From Chlorocebus sabaeus (Eukaryota; Chordata; Mammalia; Primates; Cercopithecidae): a stretch of 64,000 nucleotides of DNA. The stretch is from the NCBI RefSeq assembly GCF_047675955.1, contig NC_132904.1:58709435-58773434 (forward strand), written 5' to 3'. This document shows, one piece after another, positions 23,746 to 35,241 of the stretch (the stretch's first letter is position 1; every line of letters starts with the position of its first letter). The notes under the pieces were generated by a model that was given only the letters and a program-made list of their open reading frames with translations, did not search any database and was not told where the DNA came from. The position numbers and the translations under genes were made by a program.

Positions 23746-24594
23746 TTGGCGCCTAATGCATGCTGTTTTCTATATATTGTACTTTAAGGCCAGCCTAACA
23801 TTTGCCCTGACTTAGGTCATGGCTCTGATCCCAGCTCTAACCCAGCTTGACCACATCCTCTGATCCTAGCCTCAAGCCAAACTCCAGCTTAGCCCAAACT
23901 AGAATCCTCTCACCCTGCCTCCTGCTTCTGACTCCTAGTGTTTGCACCAGGAGTAAACACTCCACTGGATTGAAAGGCCCCTTTCCCTAGGAATCTGATT
24001 TCCTCCCAAGCTTGATACTTTATTTCCATCTGTCTTATGAGGCTAGCAGCCAAACCCCAAGAAAGAAAGGGTGGGGTGTGGTGGGTCTAAGAAGATTCTG
24101 TGGGAGCATAGCTAACTGGGAACACCAAGGAGGAGTCTACATCCCAAATCTTAGCCAGACTGGGGTTTCCTAAGGGTCATGACCCAAGGAAAGAAGTAAG
24201 TGAGGCCCCAGGTCCTGTAGGAGGGAACAGAGCTAAGCCTGAAGCACTGGGGCTCTCAGAAGGAAGGTCCTAGAACAGTCTTGACACCTCTATAGAAATC
24301 TAGCAGTGACTCTCCAACTCCTGCCCTCCTCTCACAGCTGTATTTTGTGCAGACCCTGCGGCTGGAATTGGGAGCTCTTATCCAGAGTAACTGATGGTCC
24401 TTTATCTTTGCTGGCAGGCAGCCTTGCCAGTGACTCACAAGCTTTCCCTGGCACAGCTGGCTTCTTCCCCCTGGTTACTGCAGTTACTACCCCTGACAGT
24501 CATTCTCAAGCAGGGAAGAGCTCGCTTGGCCCTGGCCTCAAATCAGGTGATTCCTTTCCTTATTTCGCTAAAAGAAACAATATGACAGACCTGG

Positions 24595-24780
24595 GCTTCA
24601 TTCCTTGTGACTTAGGGACCCTGTGATATTGGGCAAGTTATCTAATCCCAGAATCTTGCTTTCCTCATTTCAAAATGGGGTAACAATGACATCTTTCTCA
24701 TACAGTTGTAAGGATTGAGACAATGCACTTAACCCAGGATCTGGCATAAAGAAACTTCTCAATAAATCAGATCTAATATC
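24595..24780 (+). repeat. MIR SINE fragment
   Basis: TATTGGGCAAGTTATCTAAT, CCTCATTTCAAAATGGGGTA and CATAAAGAAACTTCTCAATA match the MIR 3' half. Confidence 0.7.
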
Positions 24781-25014
24781 TTTAGTGGCTCTGTGGGCTT
24801 CAGATTCCTGATCTGGAAAGATGAGCATCATCATCATCATCATAGTATTAATATAATAATTTAAATTTCCTCACACTGTTTTAAGAACCAAATCAGATAA
24901 TACATGTAGAGCAGTTTGTGAATTATTCCACAATAGTGTGTAAAAAATTAGACGTTTGATTTTCTAAATCAGATAATTCTCATCTAAACTTTTAAATACT
25001 TACTTTATGAAAGA

Positions 25015-25026
25015 TCTATCTATCTG

Positions 25027-25082
<56 letters not shown>

Positions 25083-25105
25083 CCTACCTACCTATCTGCC
25101 CACCT
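25015..25105 (+). repeat. (TATC)n tetranucleotide microsatellite
   Basis: About 16 near-perfect units, then TACC-variant units, at the edge of an L1 fragment. Confidence 0.95.
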
Positions 25106-25478
25106 ATCATTTAATTTCAATAGTTTTGGGGGTACAAGAGGTTTTTGGTTACATGGTTAAGTTCCTTAGTGGTGATTTCTCGTCACCTGCACTCGTCAGT
25201 GCACTCGTCACCTGAGCAGTGTACACTGTATCCAACATATAGTCTTTTATCCCTCACCCCCTCCCAACCTTCCCCTTGAGTCCCCAAAGTTGATTATATC
25301 ACTTTTATGCATCCTCATAGTTTAGCTTCCACTTGTGAGAACATGCAATATTTAGTTTTCTATTCCTGAGTTATTTCATTTAGAATAATGGTCTTCAGCT
25401 CCATCCAAGCTGCCAAAGACATTATTTCATTCCTTTTTATGGCTGAGTAATTTTCCATAGTGTATACATACCACATTT

Positions 25479-25566
<88 letters not shown>

Positions 25567-26165
25567 TTCTTTTCTTTTCTTTTCTTTCTTTCTTTTTCTT
25601 TCTTTCTTTCTCTCTCTCTCTCTCTCTCTCTCTGTTTTTTTTCCTTTTTTTTTTTTTTTTTTGACAGAGTCTCCCTCTGTCGCCCAGGCTGGAGTGCAGT
25701 GGTGTGATCTTGGCTCACTGCAACCTCCACCTCCCAGGTTCAAGCTATTCTCTTGCCTCAGCCTCCCGAGTATCTTGGATTACAGGTGTGCCACCATGCC
25801 CAGCTATTTTTTTTTATTTTTAGTAGGGATGGGGTTTCACCATGTTGGCCAAGCTGGTCTCACACTCCTGGTCTCAAGTAATCTGTCCACCTCCACCTCC
25901 CAAAGAGTTGGGATTACAGCCGTAAGCCACCTTGCCTGGCCTTACATACTACATTTTCTTTATCCACTTATTGGTTGATGGGCATCTAGGTCGGTTCCAT
26001 ATCTTTGCAATTGTGAATTGTGCTGCTACAAACATGTGTGTGCATGTGTCTTTTTCATATAATGACTTATTTTCCTTTGGGTAGATACCCAGTAGTGAGA
26101 TTGCTGGATCAAATGATAGTTCCACTTTCAGTTCTTTAAGGAATCTTCATACTGTTTTCACTATA
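25106..26165 (-). repeat. L1 LINE 3' fragment, antisense, split by an Alu
   Basis: GGTTTTTGGTTACATGGTTAA, GTGAGAACATGCAATATTTA, GGCTGAGTAATTTTCCATAG, and after the insert GGGCATCTAGGTCGGTTCCA and GGGTAGATACCCAGTAGTGA: reverse of an older L1 3' end. Confidence 0.85.
25483..25942 (-). mobile_element. Alu SINE whose A-tail became a long CTTT/CT microsatellite
   Basis: Alu body, antisense, from about 25655 to 25942. Its tail side is about 170 bases of (CTTT)n, CTTTT variants, (CT)n and a T-run. Target duplicates TACATACCACATTTTCTT (25465-25482) and TACATACTACATTTTCTT (25943-25960), so tail and body are one insertion. Confidence 0.9.
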
Positions 26166-26302
26166 TGGGAGATTTAATCTCAGTTGTGTTTTGGGCTTTC
26201 TTCCCACTCTCTTTCCCAATTTAGGGCCTTACAAAAGTCTCTGGGGCTTTTATGTTGAACAGAACATCTGGGGCAGGGCCTCTGGTCTTTGGAGCATGCT
26301 GA

Positions 26303-26388
26303 TAATGCTGGTATGTGCCTTGTTCAAGCTTGCACACTTCTAGGGTAATGCTGGTATGTGCCTTGTTCAAGCCTGCACACTTCTAGGG
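26303..26388 (+). repeat. 43 bp direct tandem duplication
   Basis: 26303-26345 and 26346-26388 are identical except for one C/T difference inside the unit and the final base. Confidence 0.9.
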
Positions 26389-26529
26389 GGTGCTGCTCTG
26401 AGTCTCCAGTACCTGTTCTGGCATAGTGATCATTCTCCAGTTATTTCCAAAGACTTAACTCTTAGTGTTCCCTATTTTGGGCCCTCATAGAAAATGGAGT
26501 CTAGGCTGCTTTTTTCCTTAGAAATCCTG

Positions 26530-27058
26530 TGGTGGAATTCTGACTTCTATTATTTTGCCCTCTGATGTTATTCCCAGGATTATGGAAAAGGGACATTGAG
26601 AATGTAATTAAGTTAGTTAATAATCAGTTGATCTTAAAATACGGAGATTATTCTGGATTATTTAGGTGAACCTACTCTAATCGGATGAACCCTAAAAAGG
26701 AGAGATCTTTCTCAGCCTGGTAGTAGAGGGGGAAATGAGAGATTTGAAGAATGAGGAAGATTTAATATGCCTTTGTTGACTTGAAGATGAAGGGGCCATG
26801 TGTCAAGGAATCAGAGATCTTTGTCCTACAGTCAATGGAATTCTGCTAACAACTTGAATGAACTTGGAGGCAGATTCTTCCCTACAGTCTCCAGGTAACA
26901 GCCTAGTCCAACTGAAACCTTGATTTCAGCGTTGGGAGGCCCTGAACAGAGGTCTAGTTGACTGACACTGTGCTTGTATTTCTAACTTACAGAACTGTGA
27001 GAATAAATGGGTACTGGTTTAAGCTGCTAAATTTGTGGTAATATGTTATAGCAGCAGA
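26530..27058 (+). repeat. MLT1-type LTR (ERVL-MaLR)
   Basis: GGAGATTATTCTGGATTATT, then GAACTGTGAGAATAAATGGG and AATTTGTGGTAATATGTTAT. An A-rich tract with (CAA)n follows at 27058-27145. Confidence 0.75.
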
Positions 27059-27314
27059 AAAAAAAAAAAAAGTGCACACACACACAAAACAAACAAACAA
27101 AAAACCCCACAAAAACACAAAACAACAACAACAACAACAACAAAAACTCTCAAGAATCTCATTCCTTTCCCTTGTCTTAGGGAATCTCCCCTCCACAGAA
27201 GAAACTTCTGCTTCTTAAACTCTTCTTAAGCTCTCACAGACAACTGGGTACAATTTACCTCTAACTACATCATTTGTGAAATCCTAGGAGCCCTATTTTT
27301 CAAAAACAAAATCT

Positions 27315-27633
27315 TGGCTGAGCGTGGTGGCCCACACCTCTAATCCCAGCACTTTGAGAAGCAGAGTCAGGCAGATCTCTTGAGTCCAGGAGTTTGAGAC
27401 CAGCCTGGGCAACATGGCAAAATGCTATCTCTGCAAAAAATACAAAAATTAATCAGGTGTGGTGGTGCACACCTGTGGTCCCAGCCACTTGGGAGGCTGT
27501 CGTGGGAGCATTGCTTGAGCCAGGGAGGTAGAGGTTGCAATGAGCCAAGATGGCACCACTGCACTACAGCCTGAGCAACAGAGTGAGATCTATCTCAAAA
27601 ACAAAACAAAACAAAGAAAACCCCAAGACCCCC
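27315..27633 (+). mobile_element. Alu SINE (J-like)
   Basis: GGCTGAGCGTGGTGGCCCAC to a mixed A-tail. Short target duplicates ACAAAATCT at 27306-27314 and 27634-27642. Confidence 0.88.
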
Positions 27634-27639
27634 ACAAAA

Positions 27640-28435
27640 TCTCTGGCAAAAAGTTTCTGTTAATTTCTGCTTCTGATCCTGTAATTCAAAAAGCTTTAAC
27701 TTTTAAGGGACAAAGATTTAGGTCCTTTCTTATGATGGGAGGAGGGATAAAATCAACAAAATCCAAATGAAAATTTTAATAAAATTTTTGGCCACATTTA
27801 TAAGTGTATAGCCTAGTGCTTGATACACATTAGTTAATATTCTTTGGACTAAAAGAATTTATTTCTTAGTTACTCCAGGAACTTAAAATTGTGTTCACTT
27901 CTGTACATCCTGACCTAATTCTACTCAGCCTGTCCCAAATTGTCCAAATATTATCTTCAACAGGGTGAAAAAACCAATTCCACAACTAGAGGACCTCAGA
28001 AAGCAACTGATGCTATTCAAGGTGTCTTATGATACGGTGGCTCCACCATGAAGATTCTGATCTCCTCATCCTGGAATAGCAGAGGCAGAGCAAAATGGAT
28101 AGCTGGCCCTTTGAGAGTTTTGTTTCTGCCACCATAAAATGCCAGATAACCAGTTATCACCCTGCTAGTGCTATAGACCAGAATTAGATGGCGTGGCAGA
28201 GGCCAACTGTTCTAAGAGAGCCTTCACTGGGGACAGGTGTGCACATTGTAATATGTCAGTGAAAAACTTGTTCTCAACTCCTTAAATCCATCAGATGCCA
28301 CCCAAATGGCCTTTACTATGTACCCATCCATTCTAGTTCAAGACGATAGGAGGGCAGAGATGACAGAAAAACCTCTCAAGAAATTGACACACATCTTCCT
28401 CCAACATTTATCCTCTGTCTGCTTCAACTCTCTCT
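27640..28435. other. Intergenic, no gene recognised
   Basis: No exon or named repeat is visible to me. Confidence 0.4.
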
Positions 28436-28439
28436 TCTT

Positions 28440-28570
28440 ACCAAACATATATCTGGGTACTTACTAGGTATCAGGCACATCCCTGGGGACACAGAGATGA
28501 ACAAGAAAAACCCAGTGTTGGCCTTGTAGATCTTATATTTTGTGCAGAAGACATATCACAAAAAACTATA
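28440..28570 (-). repeat. L2 3' end, antisense
   Basis: CTGGGTACTTACTAGGTATCA, then CCTGGGGACACAGAGATGAA and a CTTGTAGATCTTAT piece. Confidence 0.6.
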
Positions 28571-28579
28571 TATTTTAAT

Positions 28580-29970
28580 ATATATATATTTTATTTTTGA
28601 TTTTATTTTAATATGATTTAAAGGTGATTACCTCATAATCTCTCCTGAGAGTACAGATACATCACTCAGTTATATCTATAGGTTAAATCCTGGATATATT
28701 TTAAACTACCACCTGGCACAGCTCAGACCTCAAGACTGGCCAGGCCCTGGAGGAGCTGCAATGGTGACTCAGGGTGAATCTGGTTCAGATGTGACTTCAG
28801 ACTCCTCCCCATAGACCCTATGATACCTTTCCTGCCCCAAGTACAGACCTCCTTCCAAGTATACCAGACTCAACTCCAAAATTCCCAACACCCTCATCTC
28901 TAATTGCCTCTGACCGTAATATTCCACTGAACCTAGTCTCTACTCTCCCCTATGTTTTGGAATACTGTGCAAAGAAGAAGGGCTGGATTTCCACCAGCAC
29001 CAACACCAGTTCCAACAACTGTCATGGTATGGCTGGGCCAGGTGAATGGTCCTGTTGGAACTATTTACCCTCTTTCTGTTGGGAGAATGGAACTATTCTT
29101 CTCTTGGAATCAGCCCTGAACACAGGGTAGCCCTGGATCTAGGCTCTAGGGTTGGCCAGAGGGAAGAAAAAGAAGAAGTATCTGCTCTGGCCCATTTAAC
29201 TAGATGAAACCTCTCAGAGCTTATAAATCAAGAACATATGCTCTAGTGTGGGATGCAAAGGCCAGTGTGCATGGGCACTGTTACAGCAGTGTGATGTGAG
29301 AGCCTGCTTTGCCTAGGCTGAATATTGATTCTCTATTCTTAAGGTACCTCACCTCTGACTCTAACTCACTAGATACTACACAGTTCATGCTCATCACCTC
29401 TGAGACTCAGAATTCAGGCTTCAGACTTCAGAATTCAGACAGAATCCATCCCGGCCCACCATTGACTTTGCCTTTTCTTTCCAGCCCCATAAATGCTTAG
29501 GGAGGAGGCAAATACTTTATTGAAGTGCAACTTTCAGGGTATACTTGTGAATCGCCCATATGGGAAACATTCAAAAGACATCTTAGACCTAGAGGGCCCA
29601 GGGTGTGCTTTTGTGTTTTCACAAGTGTGTGCACACCTGTGAAGGGCATCTGTGTCTATTGGTGTATGACTGCCAGCATATGTGTGTTTAGGAGGTGCAT
29701 GACTGAATGTGTATATATTATGTAGGTGTAAGATACATCAGTGCTTGTGAGAAAGCATGTGTGCTATGTGCTCTGAGAATGGAAATTCCAGAGCATTTTA
29801 GATGGAATGCACAGTCTTGGGGCCAACAGGTCTATGAGCAACTGTGTGTGTGTGTGTATTGGTGAGTGGGGGCTGAATGTACACTATACTCCTATGTCTC
29901 TAGCTGGGCATCTACAGACCAATTTGCTCCTATGTCTGTGATCCCACAGACAGGATGACAGAGTTGCAGC
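28580..29970. other. Downstream flank of CNGA4, no gene recognised
   Basis: An AT-rich patch lies at 28565-28620. 29600-29870 is TG-rich, with scattered TGTGTG words. No exon is supported. Confidence 0.4.
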
Positions 29971-29978
29971 AATTAGGC

Positions 29979-29984
29979 TTTACT
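29979..29984 (-). terminator. CNGA4: Possible variant poly(A) signal AGTAAA for CNGA4
   Basis: TTTACT on plus reads AGTAAA on minus, about 50 bases after the CNGA4 stop. I found no canonical AATAAA in the first several hundred bases downstream, so this is the best nearby candidate, but a variant signal is weak evidence. Confidence 0.35.
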
Positions 29985-30031
29985 ACAACTGGATTCACTA
30001 GGAGGTGGGAATCCTGGGGATAGGTATGGGG

Positions 30032-30492
30032 TCACTCTGGACCTGGGGGTCCCTCCTGTGTGGCCCTGCCCTCTTCATCTTTGGAAGTTCCCTCCCCAGG
30101 CTCACCCTCGTCATCAGCCTCAGCCAGGTCCTCAGGCATCGGCCACTCTTGAGTCTGCCACTCCAGCCGCTCAACGCGGTAAGCAATCTTAAGTGCGCTG
30201 GACTCCAGCTCAGCCAGGAGGCGAGCAAACTTCGTCTGTAGATCATCCAGCTGCTGGTCTAGGCCTCGTAGCCGGGACTCTGTGGCCTCCTGAAGGGCGA
30301 TCTCAGCTGCCTCAGCATTCACGTCCAACTTGTTCATTTTCAGCAGGATCTCACGTCCCTTCCCTTCCATGACGGTCTGTGCCTGTGGATACTCGCTCAG
30401 CACCTCCTGCAGGTCCTCCTTGCTCAGGCAGAATAGGTCTGAATAACCTATGCTCTTGATGTTGGCTGTGCGGCGGTTCCCAGACATATTCC
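30032..30492 (-). CDS. CNGA4: CNGA4 coding exon 6 (rest of nucleotide-binding domain, coiled coil, stop)
   Basis: Encodes NMSGNRRTANIKSIGYSD through GPPGPE and stop at 30032-30034. NRRTANIKS is the phosphate-binding cassette with its conserved R-T pair. An alpha-helical, Leu-rich coiled coil and an acidic Glu/Gly tail follow. Confidence 0.96.
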
Positions 30493-33400
30493 CTGTGGCC
30501 CATGGGCAGATGGAGGATAGTTAGCAGGAGGGTGAGAAGGTGGCATTTCACTCCTGAACCAGGGCCTTCACCTCCATATTTGTGCTTCTGAGCCTCTCCT
30601 TCTGCCTCATTAATTCTTTCATTTAGTAAAATACTGGGGACCAGGCTCTGTGCTGGGTGGGTATCAGTGACCTGCCTCAAATAATTCAGTCTAGAGGAGA
30701 TACACTTATATTGGAATAGTTGCATAACAGTATGGCTGGTGCAGTGCAGACATATTCATCAGGTGTTGTGGAAAGGCAGGCAAAGAACCCCTACCAAACT
30801 ATAAGGCAAGGAATTTAGGGAAGTCTGGAGGAAGGGATGTCCTAAGATATAATTTGAATATTTGTCCCTGCCCAAATCTCATGTGAAATGTAATCCCCAA
30901 TGTTGGAGGTGGGACCTGGTGGGAGGTGATTGGATTATGGGGGCGGATCCTTCATGGCTTGATGCTATCCTTGAGATAGTGAGTCACGAGATCTGGTTGT
31001 TTTGGTTGTTTGAAAGTGTGGCACCTCCACCAACCCTTGCTCCTGCTCTCACCATGTGACATGCCTGCTCCCCCTTTGCCTTCTGCCACAATTATAAGCT
31101 TCTTGAAGCCTCCCTAAAAACTGAGCAAATGTCAGCACCATGCTTCCTGTAAATCCTGCAGAACTGTGAGTCAATTAAACCTCTTTTCTTTATAAATTAT
31201 CCAGTTTCAGATATTTCTCTACAGAAATGCAAGAACAGTCTAATACACCTGAACTGAGTAGGAAGTAACTAGGGGGAGGAGGACAAGTCGGGGTAGGGCA
31301 ATCTAGCCAGGAGGAGGAGCAGGAACAGAGGGAAGTGGGTAGAAAAGAGTCAGTTGGATGCATAAAATAGTAAGCAGCTCAGAGTGGGAGAAGTGCAGAG
31401 TGTGGGGAGGGTAGAGAGAGGGGAGATCTAGGTCACACTGGGTCTCATAAGCCATGACATGAAGTTCAGGCCTTATGCTGAGGGCAGTAGGAAACTATTG
31501 AAATATTTTAAGCAGGGAGCTGTGTGATATCCTCTGCAGTTTAGAAAGATGTTGGTGGAGAATGGGTGGGGAGATAGGTGAGGCTGAATATTGCAAAGTC
31601 TTACAGCTAGAAGGACCTTGGACAAGGGAAAGGGAGCTACTATTTGTTGAACACTTGCTGTATGCCAAGCATTGCACTGGATGTCTCACTCACATAGCTC
31701 GTTTATTCTCACAGGTAACTCTGGGTTTTTATTATTATCCTCATTGGATAGGTGATTAAACTGAGGCCTAAATAGGGAAATGACTTGTCCAAAGTCAAAC
31801 AGACAGCATCTTACCACATACAGGATGTGGAGCCTGAGGGGATCATTGGAGGACAGATGTGAGGCTTTCAGAATCCCTGAGGGTAGAATTCTCATGCTGA
31901 GAGAGCCAGAGCACATCCAGCCTCTCAGTCTGTGACAGTGTGCTCACCCCATTTGTAGGATTTCCTGCTTGCACGACCTCATGCCTAATACCTGTGATTA
32001 GGCATAACAATTCCTACTGCACAGGGCTGATGAGAGGAAAAAGTAAGCCAGTATGTAGTACCTGGCTTGGCCTAGAGGTGATGGTCAGTAAATGGGAACT
32101 TCTTCTCTTCTACCTTTCTCTTTCCACTTGTCTGTAAAAAGGTTGTTCTTTCCACTCATCCCACATGTGTATACCTGTGAAACCTTGGGCAAATTACCCA
32201 ACTTCACTGAGTTTGATTTCCTTATCTTTAAAATTGGGATAAGAATAGTACTTATCTTATAGAACTGTTGCAGGAATTTAATGAGTTAATATCATGTGAA
32301 GCACTTAGAACAGGGCATGCAGTAAGCAGGTAATAAATATTAGCTGTTATTATTATTATTATCTCTATCACTGTTCACTAGTCTATTGGTGCTTCAGGTG
32401 AATATCCACAGAGCAAGTCTACTCTCTCTTCCACGAACCCACCCTGTTCACTGGTCTTGGCTCAGCTTCTCAGGGAATGGATCCTCTATGTGTTGGTTTT
32501 CTCCTGAGCCATCTAGTGACTCAGAGAAGGGCCAGGTTTCCTCAATCAGAAGTTTAGGCCTGAAGTACTATCTGGTCCCAGCACTGGGCTCTGTTGTTCC
32601 CCCCTCCCCCCACCCTGTCCTCGTCCCTGGAACAAATACTGGGATACCCACCTTTGATGTTGATGATGCTGATCTCCCCAAAGTAGAGTCCTGCACCGAG
32701 CACAGCATACTGTGTGATACCATCATCCGCCACCACGGCCAGTTGACCCTCTCGGATGATGTACATCTCTCGGCCAATGTCCCCTCTGCGGCATACATAT
32801 TCGCCTGGTGAGTAGGTCTGGGGCTGCAGCTTCAGCACCAGCTCCTCCAGCAGGCTGGCCTCACAGTTCTGAAAGATCTGCACCTGGCTCAGAATAGTCA
32901 GGTGCACAGACACAGCCACTTCTGCCCGCAGCCGCTCAGGCAAGTGCTGTAAGATGGCTACCTCATTGGTTATCTTCTTGTTGATCTGCAGGTGCTGATA
33001 CCTGAGAGTAAGGACAGTGCCATTTCCTTACCAGCCCTTTGTATGTCTGCCTCCACCCCTTCCATCAGGGCTCAGCTCAGCTCTAGCCAAGAATCTCACC
33101 ATACTGAGATCTAACAGGGGTCGTGGGAGTACCTGACAGTTGGATCATCTGTTTTCCAGGGCATAGACACCTCTACCACTTTGCATAACCCTTCACCTCC
33201 TCCTGTCAGGCTCTACCCTACTCACCAATCAGTGATGTCTTGTTCCACCCCTACCCTTAGCTACCTCAGCCACCAAGGTCCCCCTCCTCTCTGGAGACCC
33301 TCTGCTCTCCTTCCCCAACTTTGTGACACTTCCTTTTGTTCAGTCCACAGTATGGATCACCATAGGTAGTCAATGATCTTGTTGCTGACCATTCTCAGGG

Positions 33401-35241
33401 GGATTGCCTTTCTTCACCCACTCCTTCCAGAGTCTTCTGAGCCCTACCAGGCAGTGGCAGTTCCCATTCCATGCTCTCCATATTATCTTTTTTTAGGTAT
33501 GAGCTCCTCTCCCTTTCAGTCTCTTACCCACCCGCTATCCCAAGTCCTGATTCCCTCAGTTGAAAGAAGTTTCCTCTTTCCAAGCCCCACCCAGCAAACC
33601 CACCGCTGAATGCTACATTTTGATTACCTTGCCTGGCTCACTAGGCACTAAGTACCCAGTCACCTCCCTCAGGTTCCATCAGGTAACCTGGTCCCTGTCC
33701 TGGTCGGGAACCCCGCCTTCTCACCAGTCAATAACTCGCCGTTCCAGCTTGTGGTTGACGTGCTGCAGCTTCATGTACTTCTTCACCAGCGCATGATCTG
33801 GGTAGAAAGCTGCATCTGCAGTGTTCATGTTGTAGATGACAGAACTCATGCTACCCATGATGGTGGCGAAACCCATGACGGCCAGCAGGAAGTCGCCCAC
33901 CATGAAGAAGTACTCCTCCTCCCGGGCTGGCGGCGGTGTATCGCCCACTGTAGTCAGGATTAGCGTGGAGAAGTAAAAGCTGTAGAGGTACTGGCGCCGC
34001 AGGCGCTCAAAGCCAGGCTGCGCGGGGTCTGGGTACACCCATGTGTCACGCCCGAAGCCCAGATACCGGGATAGGGCAAAGTATAGGCAGCTGTTCCAAT
34101 GGATGACGACAAAAATGTAAAGCATCAGTTTGGCAATGCGAAAGGCATTTGGGTACGCTGTGCGGGTCTCTGTGCGGTCGAAGGCCTCGAAGAGGCGGGG
34201 CGCGCGGAGAAAGCGGTTCAGCCTCAGGGTGGGTGTGTGCGGGCCCAGCCGCACGTAGACCACGTCTGTGGGCATCAGGGAAGCCAGGTCCAACAAGAAA
34301 CTGCAGGTGCGAACGTAGCGACTCGAGATCCTACCCTTGTCCACCACCAGGATGCCCTGTTCCAAGAATCCTGGGGAGAGGTGGCGGGTAGGAAGGGGAC
34401 CTGCTGTAGTCAAGCTTGGACTGAGCATAAGCTGCCCAGGGCAGGCCAGGGAGACTGTCTGAAGGACAGGGTGGAGCCGGGTATAACTCTGCTCTGGGGT
34501 TTCTGGGGTGAGCACTGGGATACTCTCAGGCCTAGAGGCACGCGAAGGTGCTAGTATGGCGGGGGGGGGGGGGTGCCTTTCTTGTTACTTCTTAAGTGGC
34601 TATCTTTAGGAAGGGAAGGTGGAACAAACGGTCATTCCTAGAAGCTCACTGACCTGTGTGGAAGCGCACCACAATGTCTAGTAGGTACAGCAGGTCACTC
34701 GTGTAGTCCAGCACCAACCAGGCCACCAGATAACCGTGCTGCAAGTCCGGGAAGCAGGCTCTGCAGGGAAAGGTTAATCATGATCGGATTAAGGGCACCC
34801 TCTGTGTGTGAGGCATCTCCCTAAGGCCCTCAACCCTCTGTCTCAGACCCTCCCATGGAAGTTGCTCCTCCTCCCTGCCCCACCAAGGGTCTGCCCTTCT
34901 CCTTGGCCTCTCTTTAGTCCTCTTTTTGGCTTCCAGCCCCTCCCTTAGCACCCCTGCCACACCTGCACACGAGGATGATGAGGTTATACATGACTGGGAA
35001 GACCATTGTGTTCAGCCACCAGTAGTAGTAATCCCCAGATGGGTCCAGGACAGGCAGCGACTTCCTGTAAGAAGGAAAGTCTTGCTTCATTTATTTACCA
35101 GGTATTCAAAGTTGTAGTTGTGACTGGGGTACCAAGAGGAATGAGGAGAGATCCCACACAAGGGACCAGGACTTCTCACCTGGTCTTGGATGGGGCTGGG
35201 GGACTGGACTCTGTTGTCTTCACTTTGGTGTCCTGGCTCAT
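30032..35241 (-). CDS. CNGA4: Cyclic-nucleotide-gated channel alpha-4 subunit, six coding exons
   Basis: Modulatory subunit of the olfactory CNG cation channel. Established role: it joins CNGA2 and CNGB1b in olfactory cilia, raises cAMP sensitivity and speeds calmodulin-driven adaptation. Coding exons on minus: 35241-35180, 35064-34963, 34760-34654, 34370-33725, 33001-32652 and 30492-30032. All borders are GT/AG with matching phase; the total is 575 codons plus stop, the human length by memory. Visible parts: short N-tail, S1-S6, pore TTVGDTPPP (G233, D234), C-linker, cyclic-nucleotide-binding domain with FGEISIINIKG, and a C-terminal heptad-rich coiled coil (RLRGLDQQLDDLQTKF). The pore has D where the main CNGA subunits have E, normal for this subunit. 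C113 (VRTCSF) is W in the human sequence I recall. Confidence 0.97.
30845..31250 (+). repeat. THE1/MST-type LTR (ERVL-MaLR) in CNGA4 intron 5
   Basis: GCCCAAATCTCATGTGAAAT, GGGACCTGGTGGGAGGTGAT, then GTGAGTCAATTAAACCTCTT and AACAGTCTAATACACC: clear MaLR order, antisense to CNGA4. Non-coding. Confidence 0.88.
31290..31570 (-). repeat. L2 fragment, antisense
   Basis: CTCATAAGCCATGACATGAA, CCTTATGCTGAGGGCAGTAG and TTTTAAGCAGGGAGCTGTGT are worn reverse L2. Confidence 0.55.
31615..31815 (+). repeat. MIR SINE
   Basis: GAACACTTGCTGTATGCCAAG, then ATTATTATCCTCATTGGATA and GAAATGACTTGTCCAAAGTC. Confidence 0.75.
32165..32365 (+). repeat. MIR SINE
   Basis: ACCTTGGGCAAATTACCCAA, TTAAAATTGGGATAAGAATA and AAGCACTTAGAACAGGGCAT, ending in a short TTA repeat. 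Confidence 0.8.
32652..33001 (-). CDS. CNGA4: CNGA4 coding exon 5 (C-linker, first part of nucleotide-binding domain)
   Basis: Encodes YQHLQINKKITNEVAIL through FGEISIINIKG. The beta-roll elements CRRGDIGREMYIIREGQ and AVLGAGLYFGEIS are clear. Confidence 0.96.
33725..34370 (-). CDS. CNGA4: CNGA4 coding exon 4 (S3 to C-linker, pore)
   Basis: Large exon encoding GFLEQGILVVDKG through ERRVIDW. It holds S3, S4 (RLNRFLRAPRLFEAF), S5, the pore TTVGDTPPP, S6 and the start of the C-linker. The part LQHVNHKLERRVIDW lies where the calmodulin-responsive region of this subunit is known. Confidence 0.96.
34654..34760 (-). CDS. CNGA4: CNGA4 coding exon 3 (S1-S2 loop and S2)
   Basis: Encodes ACFPDLQHGYLVAWLVLDY through VRFHTG. 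A run of 13 G at 34561-34573 lies in the intron just downstream in transcript order. Confidence 0.93.
34963..35064 (-). CDS. CNGA4: CNGA4 coding exon 2 (S1)
   Basis: Encodes RKSLPVLDPSGDYYYWW through NLIILVC, leading into the first membrane helix. The donor GTGTGG departs from consensus at +3 but joins exon 3 in frame. Confidence 0.93.
35180..35241 (-). CDS. CNGA4: CNGA4 coding exon 1
   Basis: Encodes MSQDTKVKTTESSPPAPSKT, a short hydrophilic cytosolic start. The donor is GTGAGA. No CpG island surrounds it, consistent with a tissue-restricted gene. Confidence 0.93.

Noticed and set aside
25437..25743. Long Lys/Glu/Arg-rich and Phe/Leu-rich open frames
   Set aside because: Translations of the CTTT/GAAA microsatellite and the Alu tail, not genes.
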